A stretch of 64,000 nt of DNA, from the NCBI RefSeq assembly GCF_003967035.1, contig NZ_AP018560.1:147001-211000 (forward strand), read 5' to 3'. Shown here one piece after another: positions 7,662 through 16,222 of the stretch. Within the stretch, counting starts at the first letter, position 1. Every line of letters begins with the position of its first letter. This DNA is from Aerosticca soli. GTDB taxonomy: Bacteria; Pseudomonadota; Gammaproteobacteria; Xanthomonadales; Rhodanobacteraceae. Both the position numbers and the translations under genes were made by a program. The notes beneath the pieces were generated by a model that did not search any database, was not told where the DNA came from, and saw nothing but the letters and a program-made list of their open reading frames with translations.

Positions 7662-9080
7662 GTGACGAATACGACTTCCGCCGCCTCGCCGGCGCTGCCG
7701 CCTTTGCGCAACCGTACGTTCGATGAGATCGCCGTCGGCGACGAGGTGAGCCTCGAACGCACGCTGACCGGCGAGGATCTCGCCTGGCTCGCCCTGCATT
7801 TCGGCGGCATCGACCCGACGCGCCTCGATGCCGCCTGGCGGCCGAGCCTTGCCGGCACCTTCGCCAATGCGCTCTGGAGCGGGGCGCTGGCGGTGGCCGC
7901 GCTCGGTACGCGCCTGCCGGGGCCGGGCACGGTCTGCCTCGAACAACGCCTGCGTTTCCCGACTCCGCTCGCGCCGGGCGATCGTCTGCAGTTGCATCTG
8001 GAGGTGACCTCGCGCGACGAGGCCCGGCGCCAGGTGACGCTCGCCTGCCGCGGCAGCAAGGCCGACGGCAGCGTGGCGATCGAAGGCGAGCTCGTCGTCG
8101 CCGCGCCGGCGCAGTCCATCGCCCTGGACCCGGCCTGCCTGTCCGACCTCAAGACCGATGCCGGCGGCGGGCTCGAGCGCCTGCTCGCGCACGTGCGCCC
8201 GCTCGGCCGCATCCGCATGGCGGTGGTGCATCCGTGCAACGCGCTCAGCCTGTCCGCCGCGCTGGAGGCACGCGACGCCGGGCTCATCGAGCCGGTGCTG
8301 GTCGCCCCGCGCGCCAAGCTCGAAGCGGTGGCCGCCGAAGCCGGGCTCGACTTGAGCGGTCTGGCGATCGAGGACGTGCCGCACAGCCACGCCGCCGCCG
8401 AACGTGCCGCGGCGCTCGCCGGTCGCGGCGAGGTGGAGGCGCTGATGAAAGGCAGCCTGCACACCGATGAGCTGATGAGCGCGGTGCTCGCGCCACAAGC
8501 CAATCTGCGCACCAAGCGCCGCGTCAGTCATTGCTTTGTGATGCAGACGCCGGCCTATCCGCGGCCGTTCATCATCACCGACGCGGCGATCAACATCGCG
8601 CCCGACCTGGAACAGAAAGCCGACATCGTGCGCAACGCCATCGAGCTGGCGCAGACGATCGGCGTCGAGCGGCCGAACGTCGCCATCCTCGCCGCGGTGG
8701 AAACCGTCTCGCCGTCGATGCCGGCCACGCTGGACGCCGCGGCGCTGTGCAAGATGGCCGAGCGCGGGCAGATCACCGGCGCCGTGCTCGACGGCCCGCT
8801 CGCCTTCGACAACGCGGTCTCCGCCGCCGCCGCGCAGATCAAGGGCATCGCCTCGCCGGTCGCAGGCCGCGCCGACATCCTCGTCGTGCCCGATCTGGAA
8901 AGCGGCAACATGCTGGCCAAGCAGCTCGAATATCTGGGCCAAGCCGCCAGCGCCGGCATCGTGCTCGGCGCGCGGGTGCCGATCGTGTTGACCAGCCGCG
9001 CCGACCCGCGCGATTCGCGCATCGCCTCCTGCGCGCTCGCCGTCCTGCTCGCCCATCGCTACCGGAACCTGCCGCCATGA
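7662..9080 (+). CDS. Bifunctional MaoC-like enoyl-CoA hydratase / phosphate acyltransferase
   Basis: 472 residues joining two enzymes. Residues about 15-150 are a MaoC-type hot-dog domain (TFDEIAVGDEVSLERTLTGE; RFPTPLAPGDRLQLHLEVTS), expected to hydrate enoyl-CoA to (R)-3-hydroxyacyl-CoA. Residues about 165-472 are a phosphate acetyl/butyryltransferase domain (MKGSLHTDELM, FIITDAAINIAPDLEQKADI, GADI-like segment PVAGRADILVVPDLESGNML). The second domain swaps CoA for phosphate on an acyl group. Start GTG at 7662 has no obvious ribosome site. The stop overlaps the ackA start (ATGA), so the acyl-phosphate formed can go straight to the kinase. Substrate range (acetyl, propionyl or butyryl) cannot be read from sequence. 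Confidence 0.88.
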   Translation: MTNTTSAASPALPPLRNRTFDEIAVGDEVSLERTLTGEDLAWLALHFGGIDPTRLDAAWRPSLAGTFANALWSGALAVAALGTRLPGPGTVCLEQRLRFPTPLAPGDRLQLHLEVTSRDEARRQVTLACRGSKADGSVAIEGELVVAAPAQSIALDPACLSDLKTDAGGGLERLLAHVRPLGRIRMAVVHPCNALSLSAALEARDAGLIEPVLVAPRAKLEAVAAEAGLDLSGLAIEDVPHSHAAAERAAALAGRGEVEALMKGSLHTDELMSAVLAPQANLRTKRRVSHCFVMQTPAYPRPFIITDAAINIAPDLEQKADIVRNAIELAQTIGVERPNVAILAAVETVSPSMPATLDAAALCKMAERGQITGAVLDGPLAFDNAVSAAAAQIKGIASPVAGRADILVVPDLESGNMLAKQLEYLGQAASAGIVLGARVPIVLTSRADPRDSRIASCALAVLLAHRYRNLPP

Positions 9081-10258
9081 ATCCGATCCTGGTGCTCAAC
9101 TGCGGCTCGTCCAGCATCAAGTTCGCGCTGTTCGACGCCGGGACGCCGACGCTGCCGCGCCGCCCGCGCTGGAGCGGCGCGGTGACCGGCATCGGCAGCG
9201 ACGACGCCCGTTTCGCCGTCAGCGGCGGCGGGGAGGAAAAGCTCAGCCTGGGCCGCGAGCGGCCTTCGCACGATGCGCTCGGGGTGATCCGCACGCGCGT
9301 GCAGCAACACCTGGCCGGACGGGCGCTGGGTGCGGTCGCGCACCGCGTCGTGCACGGCGGCAACAAATACTTCGAACCGGCGCGCGTGGACGCGCACGTG
9401 CTCGCCGACCTCCGGGGCTACATCCCGCTCGCACCGCTGCACCAGCCCTTCGCGCTGGAGGCGATCGAGGTGCTGCTCGCCGAGCATGCCGAGCTGCCGC
9501 AGGTGGCCTGCTTCGACACCGCCTTCCACCGCAGCATGCCCAAGGTCGAACAACTGCTGCCGCTCGGCCGCGACGACTGGGCGCGCGGCCTGCGCCGCTA
9601 CGGCTTCCACGGGCTGTCCTACGCCTATCTCGCGGTGGCGCTGGCCGAGCGCCACGGCGATGCCGCGCGCGGCCGCACCATCGCCGCGCACCTGGGCAGC
9701 GGCGCGAGCCTGTGCGCCATGCAGAACCTCGCCAGCGTGGCCACCACGATGGGCTTCTCCGCGCTCGAAGGGCTGATGATGGGCACGCGCTGCGGCGCGC
9801 TCGATCCGGGCGCGCTGATCTACCTCATGCAGATCGAGAAGCTCGATCTCGACCAGGTCGCCGACCTGCTCTATCACCGCTCCGGCCTGCTCGGCGTCTC
9901 GGGCATTTCCGCCGATCCGCGCGTGCTGTTCGAGCGCGAGGCCGACGACGAGCACGCGCGCGATGCGCTGGCCCTGTATGTGCGCCGCATCGTGCGCGAG
10001 ATCGGCGCGCTCACCGCCGTGCTCGGCGGCTTGGACATGCTGGTCTTCACCGCCGGCGTCGGCGAGCACAGCGCCGAGATCCGCCGCCGCGTCTGCGCCG
10101 ACCTGCGCTTCCTCGGCGTGCGTCTCGACGATGACGCCAACGCCGTCAACGCGCCGATCATCTCCACCGCCGACAGCAAGGTGCGCGTCGCGGTCGAGCC
10201 CACCAACGAAGAGTGGATCGCCGCCGAAAGCGCGCGCAAGGTGCTTGGGTCCGCTTGA
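9077..10258 (+). CDS. ackA: Acetate/propionate family kinase
   Basis: 393 residues; interconverts acyl phosphate + ADP and carboxylate + ATP. Family motifs are in order: NCGSSSIKFALF at the N-terminus, AHRVVHGG, the CFDTAFHRSMP segment, AAHLGSGASLCA (phosphate loop), SALEGLMMGTRCGALDPG, and FTAGVGEHSAEIRRRVC near the C-terminus. The ATG overlaps the stop of the MaoC-Pta gene by ATGA, indicating translational coupling. The pair lets acyl-CoA produced or released around PHA metabolism yield ATP, or lets acetate be activated. Confidence 0.95.
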   Translation: MNPILVLNCGSSSIKFALFDAGTPTLPRRPRWSGAVTGIGSDDARFAVSGGGEEKLSLGRERPSHDALGVIRTRVQQHLAGRALGAVAHRVVHGGNKYFEPARVDAHVLADLRGYIPLAPLHQPFALEAIEVLLAEHAELPQVACFDTAFHRSMPKVEQLLPLGRDDWARGLRRYGFHGLSYAYLAVALAERHGDAARGRTIAAHLGSGASLCAMQNLASVATTMGFSALEGLMMGTRCGALDPGALIYLMQIEKLDLDQVADLLYHRSGLLGVSGISADPRVLFEREADDEHARDALALYVRRIVREIGALTAVLGGLDMLVFTAGVGEHSAEIRRRVCADLRFLGVRLDDDANAVNAPIISTADSKVRVAVEPTNEEWIAAESARKVLGSA

Positions 10259-10330
10259 GCATCACGACTTTCCGTTGACATCCGCCTGCGCTACATAGCC
10301 ACTTCCACACCACGAGAAGGAGGGGAGTCC

Positions 10331-10549
10331 ATGCGCGCAGCGCTCATCGTCATCGGCATCATCCTGCTGGTCGCCGGCATCTGGGTCACCGTCGGGCATG
10401 GCAGCTACCAGCAGACCGACACCAAGGCGCAGATCGGCTCGGTGAAGATCGAGGCCACCGAGGACCATGCCATCCCGCGCTGGGTGGGTATCGCCGGCAT
10501 CGTGGTCGGCGGCGTGCTCGCGGTGGCGGGTTTCGCCCGCAAGGGTTGA
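10331..10549 (+). CDS. Small two-helix membrane protein, function unknown
   Basis: 72 residues. The first transmembrane helix is ALIVIGIILLVAGIWVTV (about 4-21) and the second is VGIAGIVVGGVLAVAGFA near the C-terminus. Between them is a soluble stretch with the pattern Q-x-D-x-K-A-Q-I-G-x-V-K-I-E-A-T-E, which resembles widespread small proteins of proteobacteria annotated only as hypothetical. It has a strong ribosome site (AAGGAGGGG) before the ATG. No function is proposed. Confidence 0.7.
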   Translation: MRAALIVIGIILLVAGIWVTVGHGSYQQTDTKAQIGSVKIEATEDHAIPRWVGIAGIVVGGVLAVAGFARKG

Positions 10550-10603
10550 CCGGCCGCGCCAGCTTGCTGCGCAGCGGGCGGCGGCCTGCGTGTCGCCGCC
10601 CGC

Positions 10604-10609
10604 TACAAT
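10604..10609 (+). promoter_or_regulatory. -10-like TACAAT just before uvrD (possible leaderless start)
   Basis: TACAAT ends seven bases before the uvrD ATG (spacer GGCGCG), so transcription would begin at about the start codon. There is no Shine-Dalgarno in front of the gene. A matching arrangement is seen before the LpxL-type gene at 21667. Confidence 0.5.
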
Positions 10610-10615
10610 GGCGCG

Positions 10616-12802
10616 ATGGATGTCACGCATTGGCTCGACGGGCTCAACACCGCGCAACGCGAGGCGGTGGCCGCGCCGCCGGGGCACTATCTGGTGCTCG
10701 CCGGCGCGGGTTCGGGCAAGACCCGCGTCCTCACCCACCGCATCGGTTGGCTGATCGAGGCGACCGGCGCGCCGCCGTGGTCGATCCTCGCGGTCACCTT
10801 CACCAACAAGGCCGCCGGCGAGATGCGCGGGCGGCTGGAAAGCCTGCTCGGCGCGTCGGCCAACGGGCTCACCGTCGGCACCTTCCACGGCATCGCGCAC
10901 CGGCTGCTGCGCCGGCACTGGCGCGAGGCCGGCCTGCCGGAAAGTTTCCAGATTCTCGATGCCGACGATCAGCAGCGACTGGCCAAGCGCGTGATCGCCG
11001 GGCTCGGGCTGGATGAAGCGAAGTTTCCGCCGCGCCAGGCCGCCTGGCAGATCAACCACTGGAAGGAGGAAGGCAAGCGCCCGGACGCGATCGAGCACCG
11101 CGAGCATCCGCTCACGCAGACGCTGGTGCGCATCTATGCCGCCTACGAGGAAGCCTGCCGCCGCGCCGGGCTGGTCGATTTCGCCGAGCTCCTGCTGCGC
11201 GCGCACGAGCTGTGGCTGCGGCAGCCGGCGCTGCTCGCGCATTACCAGCAACGCTGGCGGCATCTGCTGGTCGACGAGTTCCAGGACACCAACGCGCTGC
11301 AATACGCGTGGATCCGCGTGCTCGCAGGTAACAGCGGGCAGGTGTTCGCGGTGGGCGACGACGACCAGTCGATCTACGGCTGGCGCGGTGCGCGGGTCGA
11401 GAACATGCAGCAGTTCCTGAAGGATTTCCCCGGCGCGCGCACGCTCAAGCTGGAGCAGAACTACCGCTCCACCGCGACCATCCTCGCCGCCGCCAACGCG
11501 GTGATCGCGCGCAACGGCAACCGGCTGGGCAAGGAACTGTGGACCGCCGGCGAGCAGGGCGAGCGCATCGCGCTCTACGCTGCCTACAACGAGCAGGACG
11601 AGGCGCGCTTCGTCGTCGAGCGCATCCGCGAATACGTGGCCGCCGGCGGCCGCGCCGGCGACTGCGCCATCCTTTATCGATCCAACGCGCAATCGCGCAA
11701 CTTCGAGGAACAGCTGGTCCAGCGCGGCATGCCGTATCGCGTCTACGGCGGCCAGCGCTTCTTCGAGCGCGCCGAGGTCAAGGACGCGCTGGCCTACCTG
11801 CGCCTGACCGCCAATCGCCACGACGACGCCGCCTTCGAGCGCGCGGTGAACACGCCGCCGCGCGGCATCGGCGAGCGCACGCTGGACGTGCTGCGCCGGC
11901 GCGCACGCGGCGAGAACACTTCGCTGTGGGAAGCCGCGCTCGGCGAGCTCGCCGCCGGCAGCGAACTGGCCGGCCGGGCGAAGAACGCGGTCAAGGCGTT
12001 TCTGGCGTTGATCGAGGACATGGCGCGCAGTTTCCACGTCGAAGCCGGCCTCGCGCTCGCCGAGCAGGTCGAGCACGCCATCGTCCACACCGGGCTGCGC
12101 GACTTCTACGAGAAGGACAGCCGCGGCAACGCCGAGTCGCGCACCGAGAACCTGGACGAACTGGTCAACGTCGCCAGCCGCTTCGTGCCGACGCCGGAGG
12201 ATCTCGACGCCGGCCTTTCGGAACTGGCCGCCTTCCTTGCGCACGCCGCGCTCGAGGCCGGCGAAGGCCAGGGCCAGGCGTGGGACGACTGCGTGCAGTT
12301 GATGACGCTGCACACCGCCAAGGGCCTGGAGTTTCCGCTGGTGTTCCTGGTCGGTCTGGAAGAAGGCCTGTTCCCCAGCCAGCGCTCGGTGGAAGACGAG
12401 GGCCGGCTGGAGGAGGAACGCCGGCTCGCCTACGTCGGCATCACCCGTGCGCGCGAGAAGCTGGTGATCAGCTATGCCGAATCGCGGCGCATGCACGGCA
12501 GCGAAATGCTGGCGCGGCCCTCGCGCTTCCTCGCCGAACTCCCCGCCGAACTGGTCGATGAAGTGCGCCCGCGCGTGCAGGTGAGCCGGCCGTTCTATGC
12601 CGGGCGTTTCGCCGAAGCCGGTTCCGTGCCGGACGAGCCGCTGCCGGTCAGGCTCGGCCAGCGCGTGAGTCATCCGAGCTTCGGCGAAGGCGTGGTGATC
12701 GCCGCCGAGGGCGCCGGCGCGCATCTGCGCCTGCAGGTCAATTTCGAGGGTGCCGGCAGCAAGTGGCTGGTCGCCGCCTACGCCAATCTCACGCCGCTCT
12801 GA
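10616..12802 (+). CDS. uvrD: DNA helicase II, UvrD/Rep family
   Basis: 728 residues, the normal size of UvrD, a 3'-5' helicase in nucleotide-excision and mismatch repair. Motifs: Q-motif LDGLNTAQREAVAAPPG, Walker A AGAGSGKTRVLTHRI, Ia VTFTNKAAGEMRGRL, II LLVDEFQDTNALQY, III VGDDDQSIYGWRGA, IV EQNYRSTATILAAANAV, V MTLHTAKGLEFPLVFLVGLE and VI EERRLAYVGITRAREKL. The C-terminus has the small Tudor-like tail RVSHPSFGEGVVIAAEGAG of UvrD/PcrA, which binds RNA polymerase. Rep is less likely because of this tail. Confidence 0.95.
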   Translation: MDVTHWLDGLNTAQREAVAAPPGHYLVLAGAGSGKTRVLTHRIGWLIEATGAPPWSILAVTFTNKAAGEMRGRLESLLGASANGLTVGTFHGIAHRLLRRHWREAGLPESFQILDADDQQRLAKRVIAGLGLDEAKFPPRQAAWQINHWKEEGKRPDAIEHREHPLTQTLVRIYAAYEEACRRAGLVDFAELLLRAHELWLRQPALLAHYQQRWRHLLVDEFQDTNALQYAWIRVLAGNSGQVFAVGDDDQSIYGWRGARVENMQQFLKDFPGARTLKLEQNYRSTATILAAANAVIARNGNRLGKELWTAGEQGERIALYAAYNEQDEARFVVERIREYVAAGGRAGDCAILYRSNAQSRNFEEQLVQRGMPYRVYGGQRFFERAEVKDALAYLRLTANRHDDAAFERAVNTPPRGIGERTLDVLRRRARGENTSLWEAALGELAAGSELAGRAKNAVKAFLALIEDMARSFHVEAGLALAEQVEHAIVHTGLRDFYEKDSRGNAESRTENLDELVNVASRFVPTPEDLDAGLSELAAFLAHAALEAGEGQGQAWDDCVQLMTLHTAKGLEFPLVFLVGLEEGLFPSQRSVEDEGRLEEERRLAYVGITRAREKLVISYAESRRMHGSEMLARPSRFLAELPAELVDEVRPRVQVSRPFYAGRFAEAGSVPDEPLPVRLGQRVSHPSFGEGVVIAAEGAGAHLRLQVNFEGAGSKWLVAAYANLTPL

Positions 12803-12835
12803 AAGCCGGCGTGACGGGCATAAGGAGGTTCCCGA

Positions 12836-12868
12836 ATGCGCCCTGCGGACACGCGGCGCTGCTGCTAG
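12836..12868 (+). CDS. Possible leader peptide MRPADTRRCC before the aminotransferase
   Basis: A 10-codon ORF with an excellent ribosome site (AAGGAGG, nine bases before the ATG). It ends in two Cys codons and TAG. Those Cys codons (TGCTGC, 12860-12865) are the 5' arm of a hairpin with GCAGCA (12878-12883), which competes with ATTGC (12870-12874)/GCAAT (12887-12891). This is the layout of an attenuator or coupling leader, but no T-run follows and there is no conservation evidence. Confidence 0.35.
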   Translation: MRPADTRRCC

Positions 12869-12916
12869 CATTGCTTTGCAGCATTTGCAATCCACCCGCC
12901 ACAGGACGCCACGACG

Positions 12917-14158
12917 TTGAATTCGATCCAGCCCAGCGCGCATCTGGCGCAGGTGCGCTATGAAATCCGCGGCGCGTTGACCCGCCGCTCGCGCGAGCTC
13001 GAGGCCGCCGGTCGCGAGATCATCAAGCTCAACATCGGCAATCCCGGCCGCTACGGCTTTGCTACGCCGGCGCACCTGCGCGAGGCGATCGCCGCCCACC
13101 TGGCCGACAGCGAACCCTACGGCCACGAGCAGGGGCTGGAAAGCGCGCGCGAGGCGATCGTCGCCCAGCAGCGCGCACGCGGCGCGCGCCACCTCGACGT
13201 CGAACACGTCTTCATCGGCAATGGCGTCAGCGAACTGATCGACCTCAGCCTGCGCGCGCTGCTGCAGCCGGGCGACGAGGTGCTGCTGCCGAGCCCGGAC
13301 TACCCGCTGTGGAGCGCGGCGACCATTCTCAACAGCGGCGTGCCGCGCTATTACCGCTGTCTGGCCGAGAACGCGCACCTGCCCGATCCGGACGAGGTCG
13401 AATCGCTGATCGGCCCGCGCACGCGCGCGCTGGTGCTGATCAACCCGAACAACCCGACCGGCGCGGTGTATCCGCGCGCGCTGCTGGAGCGGCTGGTCGC
13501 GATCGCCGCGCGGCATCGCCTGCTGCTCTTGGCCGACGAAATCTACGACGACATCCTCTACGACGGCGCCGTGTTCCAGCCGCTCGCCGAAGTGGCCGGC
13601 GAGGTGCCGGCGCTGTGCTTCGGCGGCTTGTCCAAGGTCTATCGCGCCTGCGGCTACCGGGTCGGCTGGATGAGCCTGTCCGGCGATCCGGCGCGCAGCC
13701 GCGAATACCGCGACGCGCTGCAGCTGCTCGCCGCGCTGCGGCTGTGCCCCAACGTCACCGCGCAATGGGCGGTGCGTCCGGCGCTGGAAGGGGCGCCGAC
13801 CATCCGCGAACTGACCGCGCCCGGCGGGCGTCTGCATGCAGCGCGGCAGGCGGTGATCGAAGGCGTGGCCGCCAGCGACTTCCTCGCCCTGGTGCCGCCG
13901 GCCGGCGCGTTGTATGCCTTCCCGCAGGTGCGCGCCGATCGTCTCGCAGCGTTCGACGACGAAGCCTTCGCGCTGCGCCTGCTGGAAGAAGAAAACGTGC
14001 TGGTGGTGCCCGGCACCAGCTTCAACGTGCCGGCCAGCCGGCATCTGCGCCTGACCCTGCTGCCCACGCCCGCGCAACTGGCCGAAGTCTTCGTGCGCAT
14101 GGAGCGCGTGCTCGCGCGCATGGCCGAGGAGCCGGTGCGGCGGGTCGCCATCGGCTGA
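12917..14158 (+). CDS. Class I aminotransferase, AlaA-like (probable alanine transaminase)
   Basis: 413 residues, fold-type I PLP enzyme. Visible: LNIGNPGRYGFATPAHLREA (substrate arm), EPYGHEQGLESAREAIV, the NPNNPTGAVYPR segment that holds the PLP-binding Asn, LADEIYDDILYDG with the PLP-ring Asp and Tyr, and the Schiff-base Lys in FGGLSKVYRACGYRVGWM. The SKVYRACGYRVGW form is that of the AlaA/YfbQ group rather than AspC. Start TTG at 12917 gives MNSIQPSAHLAQVRYEIRGA, which matches the expected N-terminus; there is no in-frame ATG nearby. The SGNH hydrolase gene starts one base after its stop. Confidence 0.82.
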   Translation: MNSIQPSAHLAQVRYEIRGALTRRSRELEAAGREIIKLNIGNPGRYGFATPAHLREAIAAHLADSEPYGHEQGLESAREAIVAQQRARGARHLDVEHVFIGNGVSELIDLSLRALLQPGDEVLLPSPDYPLWSAATILNSGVPRYYRCLAENAHLPDPDEVESLIGPRTRALVLINPNNPTGAVYPRALLERLVAIAARHRLLLLADEIYDDILYDGAVFQPLAEVAGEVPALCFGGLSKVYRACGYRVGWMSLSGDPARSREYRDALQLLAALRLCPNVTAQWAVRPALEGAPTIRELTAPGGRLHAARQAVIEGVAASDFLALVPPAGALYAFPQVRADRLAAFDDEAFALRLLEEENVLVVPGTSFNVPASRHLRLTLLPTPAQLAEVFVRMERVLARMAEEPVRRVAIG

Positions 14159-14159
14159 G

Positions 14160-14771
14160 ATGGCGGCGTTACTGCGCCATCTGGCGCTCGGCGATTCCTA
14201 CACCATCGGCGAAGGTGTGATGGACGCCGCGCGCTGGCCGGTGCAGCTCGCCGCGTGGCTGCGCAGGGAAGGTCGCGCGCTCGATCCGCCCTCCATCCTC
14301 GCCGCCACCGGCTGGACCACCGACGAGCTCGCCGCGGCGATGACGCGTACATCCCTCGCGCCGCCCTACGACCTGGTCAGTCTGCTGATCGGTGTCAACG
14401 ACCAGTACCGCGGCCGCGACGCGGAGAGTTTTCGTGCCGGTTTCGCCGCGCTGCTCGATCGCGCCATCGCGCTTGCCGGCGGCCGCGCGCAGCGCACGCT
14501 CGTGGTGTCGATTCCCGACTGGGGTGTCACCCGCTTCGGCCGCCAAAGCGGGCGCGACGTGGCGAAGATCGCCGCAGAGATCGACGCGTTCAACGCCATC
14601 GCGGCCGCGGAAGCCTTGCGCCGCGGCTGCCGCTTCGTCGACGTCACCGCGATCTCGCGCGCGCAGCCCGATGCGACCGTCGCCGATGGCCTGCATCCGG
14701 ATGCCGGGCAATATGCGGCGTGGGTGGCGGCGATCCTGCCGGCATCGCGGGCGGCCCTGGCCTCGGCCTAG
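14160..14771 (+). CDS. SGNH/GDSL-family hydrolase (esterase)
   Basis: 203 residues. Block I is LALGDSYTIGEGV with the nucleophile Ser, block III is LIGVNDQYRG with the oxyanion Asn, and block V is VADGLHPDAGQYAAWV with the catalytic Asp and His. There is no signal peptide, so it is probably cytoplasmic. The ATG is one base past the aminotransferase stop (TGAGATG), so the two are likely co-transcribed. Substrate is unknown. The 211 bases after its stop, up to the mscS stop, show no gene or clear terminator. Confidence 0.85.
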   Translation: MAALLRHLALGDSYTIGEGVMDAARWPVQLAAWLRREGRALDPPSILAATGWTTDELAAAMTRTSLAPPYDLVSLLIGVNDQYRGRDAESFRAGFAALLDRAIALAGGRAQRTLVVSIPDWGVTRFGRQSGRDVAKIAAEIDAFNAIAAAEALRRGCRFVDVTAISRAQPDATVADGLHPDAGQYAAWVAAILPASRAALASA

Positions 14772-14982
14772 AAGGGCATTTTCCCGGTCGATGGCGGTGT
14801 GCCAGGGTCACTGCCACTCCGGTGGCGTATGGCAGGCGGTCAAGGGAGGTCTGTCGGCGTGCGGCGCCGTGTCGTTTGTCGCAGGCGCGTGACGCAGCGG
14901 CTGTCCTCCGTGACCTTAATGGGTCGACGGCGCTGGCCTGTGGGCGAGAAGCAACCGGCCTTACGCCGCCGAGGATGACCCA

Positions 14983-16074
14983 TCATCTATCGATGATTTG
15001 CGCGGGTGAGCGCACGAAGGCGACCGGCTCGGGCAGCAGCAGGGTGCGCGTTGGGAACGCAAACTCGATGTGCCGCTCGGCGAACGCTTCCATCATCGCC
15101 AGATTGATCGCCTGCTGGGCGTCCATGTAGCGGTTGAAGTCGGGGTTGGTGACGAAATAGACGACCTCGAAATCGAGCGAACTTTCCCCGAACCCCTTGA
15201 AGTGCACGCGGTCCAGCCGGACGTCCGGAGTCGCCTCGGCAATCCTGCGCACCATCCCGGGAATCTGGCGCATGGCCTCGGGGTCCGTATCGTAGGTCAC
15301 GCCAAAGCCGAAGACGATGCGCCGTTCGCGCATGCGGGCATAGTTGTGCAGCGTGTGGCTCAGCAGCTCGGCATTGCCGATGACAATCTCCTCCCCGCTG
15401 ATCGCTTTGATGCGGGTGGTCTTGACGCCCACATGCACAATGGTGCCCGCGACATCGCCAAAGGTGATGAACTGGCCGATCTCGAACGGTTTGTCGAGCC
15501 CAATGGACATGGATGCGAACAGGTCGCCCAGGATGTTTTGCAGCGCCAATGCGACGGCCACGCCACCCACACCCAGGCTGGCCACGAAGGCGGTGATGTT
15601 GACGCCGGCCACGCTCAGGGCCGCCAGCAGCAGCGTGGCCCACACCGCGATGCGCGCAAACCAGCTCATCATCGCCAGGATGACGGGATTGTGCGCATGT
15701 GCCCCGTCGCCTGACAGCGTCTGGGTGGTCCACGCGCGCACCAGGCTGTTGGCCCACAAGCCGACCTGCACGGCAACGGCGATGGTGCCGACCAAGCCGA
15801 TGTACCGGTTAGCCCGGTCGGACAAGCCGAGCGCTTGCGCACCCAGCGCCAGGAATGTGACGAAGACCAACCACCACAGCGTTTGGCGTGCCGCCGCGCC
15901 TAACGCGCGGGCCACCACCAGATGCCTTTTTTCCAGCGCTCGGCCGACCAAGCGCAGCGCGGTGAGGGTGACAAGGGTGCCGACGACGGCGGTGGTCGCG
16001 CCAATCATCCAGCGCCAAGCGGGAATACCCAAGAACGTGACGTGGAGGGCCCACTGGTGAAACGACTCAAACAT
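14983..16074 (-). CDS. MscS-type mechanosensitive channel
   Basis: 363 residues: about five N-terminal transmembrane helices, the pore helix and beta domain NILGDLFASMSIGLDKPFEI with VKTTRIKAISGEEIVIGN, and an alpha/beta C-terminal domain. Such channels open under hypo-osmotic stress and release solutes. MFESFHQW at 16074 is chosen because AGGAG lies five bases before it; a longer frame starts at 16110 without a ribosome site. It is divergent from the DUF2254 gene, with 148 bases between them. Codon choice (more TTG and CAA) looks different from the flanking housekeeping genes. Confidence 0.88.
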   Translation of the reverse strand: MFESFHQWALHVTFLGIPAWRWMIGATTAVVGTLVTLTALRLVGRALEKRHLVVARALGAAARQTLWWLVFVTFLALGAQALGLSDRANRYIGLVGTIAVAVQVGLWANSLVRAWTTQTLSGDGAHAHNPVILAMMSWFARIAVWATLLLAALSVAGVNITAFVASLGVGGVAVALALQNILGDLFASMSIGLDKPFEIGQFITFGDVAGTIVHVGVKTTRIKAISGEEIVIGNAELLSHTLHNYARMRERRIVFGFGVTYDTDPEAMRQIPGMVRRIAEATPDVRLDRVHFKGFGESSLDFEVVYFVTNPDFNRYMDAQQAINLAMMEAFAERHIEFAFPTRTLLLPEPVAFVRSPAQIIDR

Positions 16075-16222
16075 CGAGGCTCCTGATTGCACCCGAGAGG
16101 CACTCGTCAAGGGAGCAGCAGATTATCGCGCAGCGGGTGTGGACATCATGTCGGCGCGCGTGCCGCCCAGCGCTGGCGCACCGACCGCTTCCCGCTTACA
16201 GTCGATAAAGCAAGGGGAGCAC

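Noticed and set aside
10262-14077. A 1271-codon open frame on the minus strand
   Set aside because: It is antisense to uvrD and the aminotransferase, both with complete family motifs. Its composition (Gln, His, Arg, Ala-rich) is what GC-rich antisense DNA gives.
14772-14982. Search for an att repeat (copy of the tRNA-Ile2 3' end) at the far side of the MscS cluster
   Set aside because: No stretch matching the tRNA T-arm or acceptor end was seen there, and no integrase gene is present.
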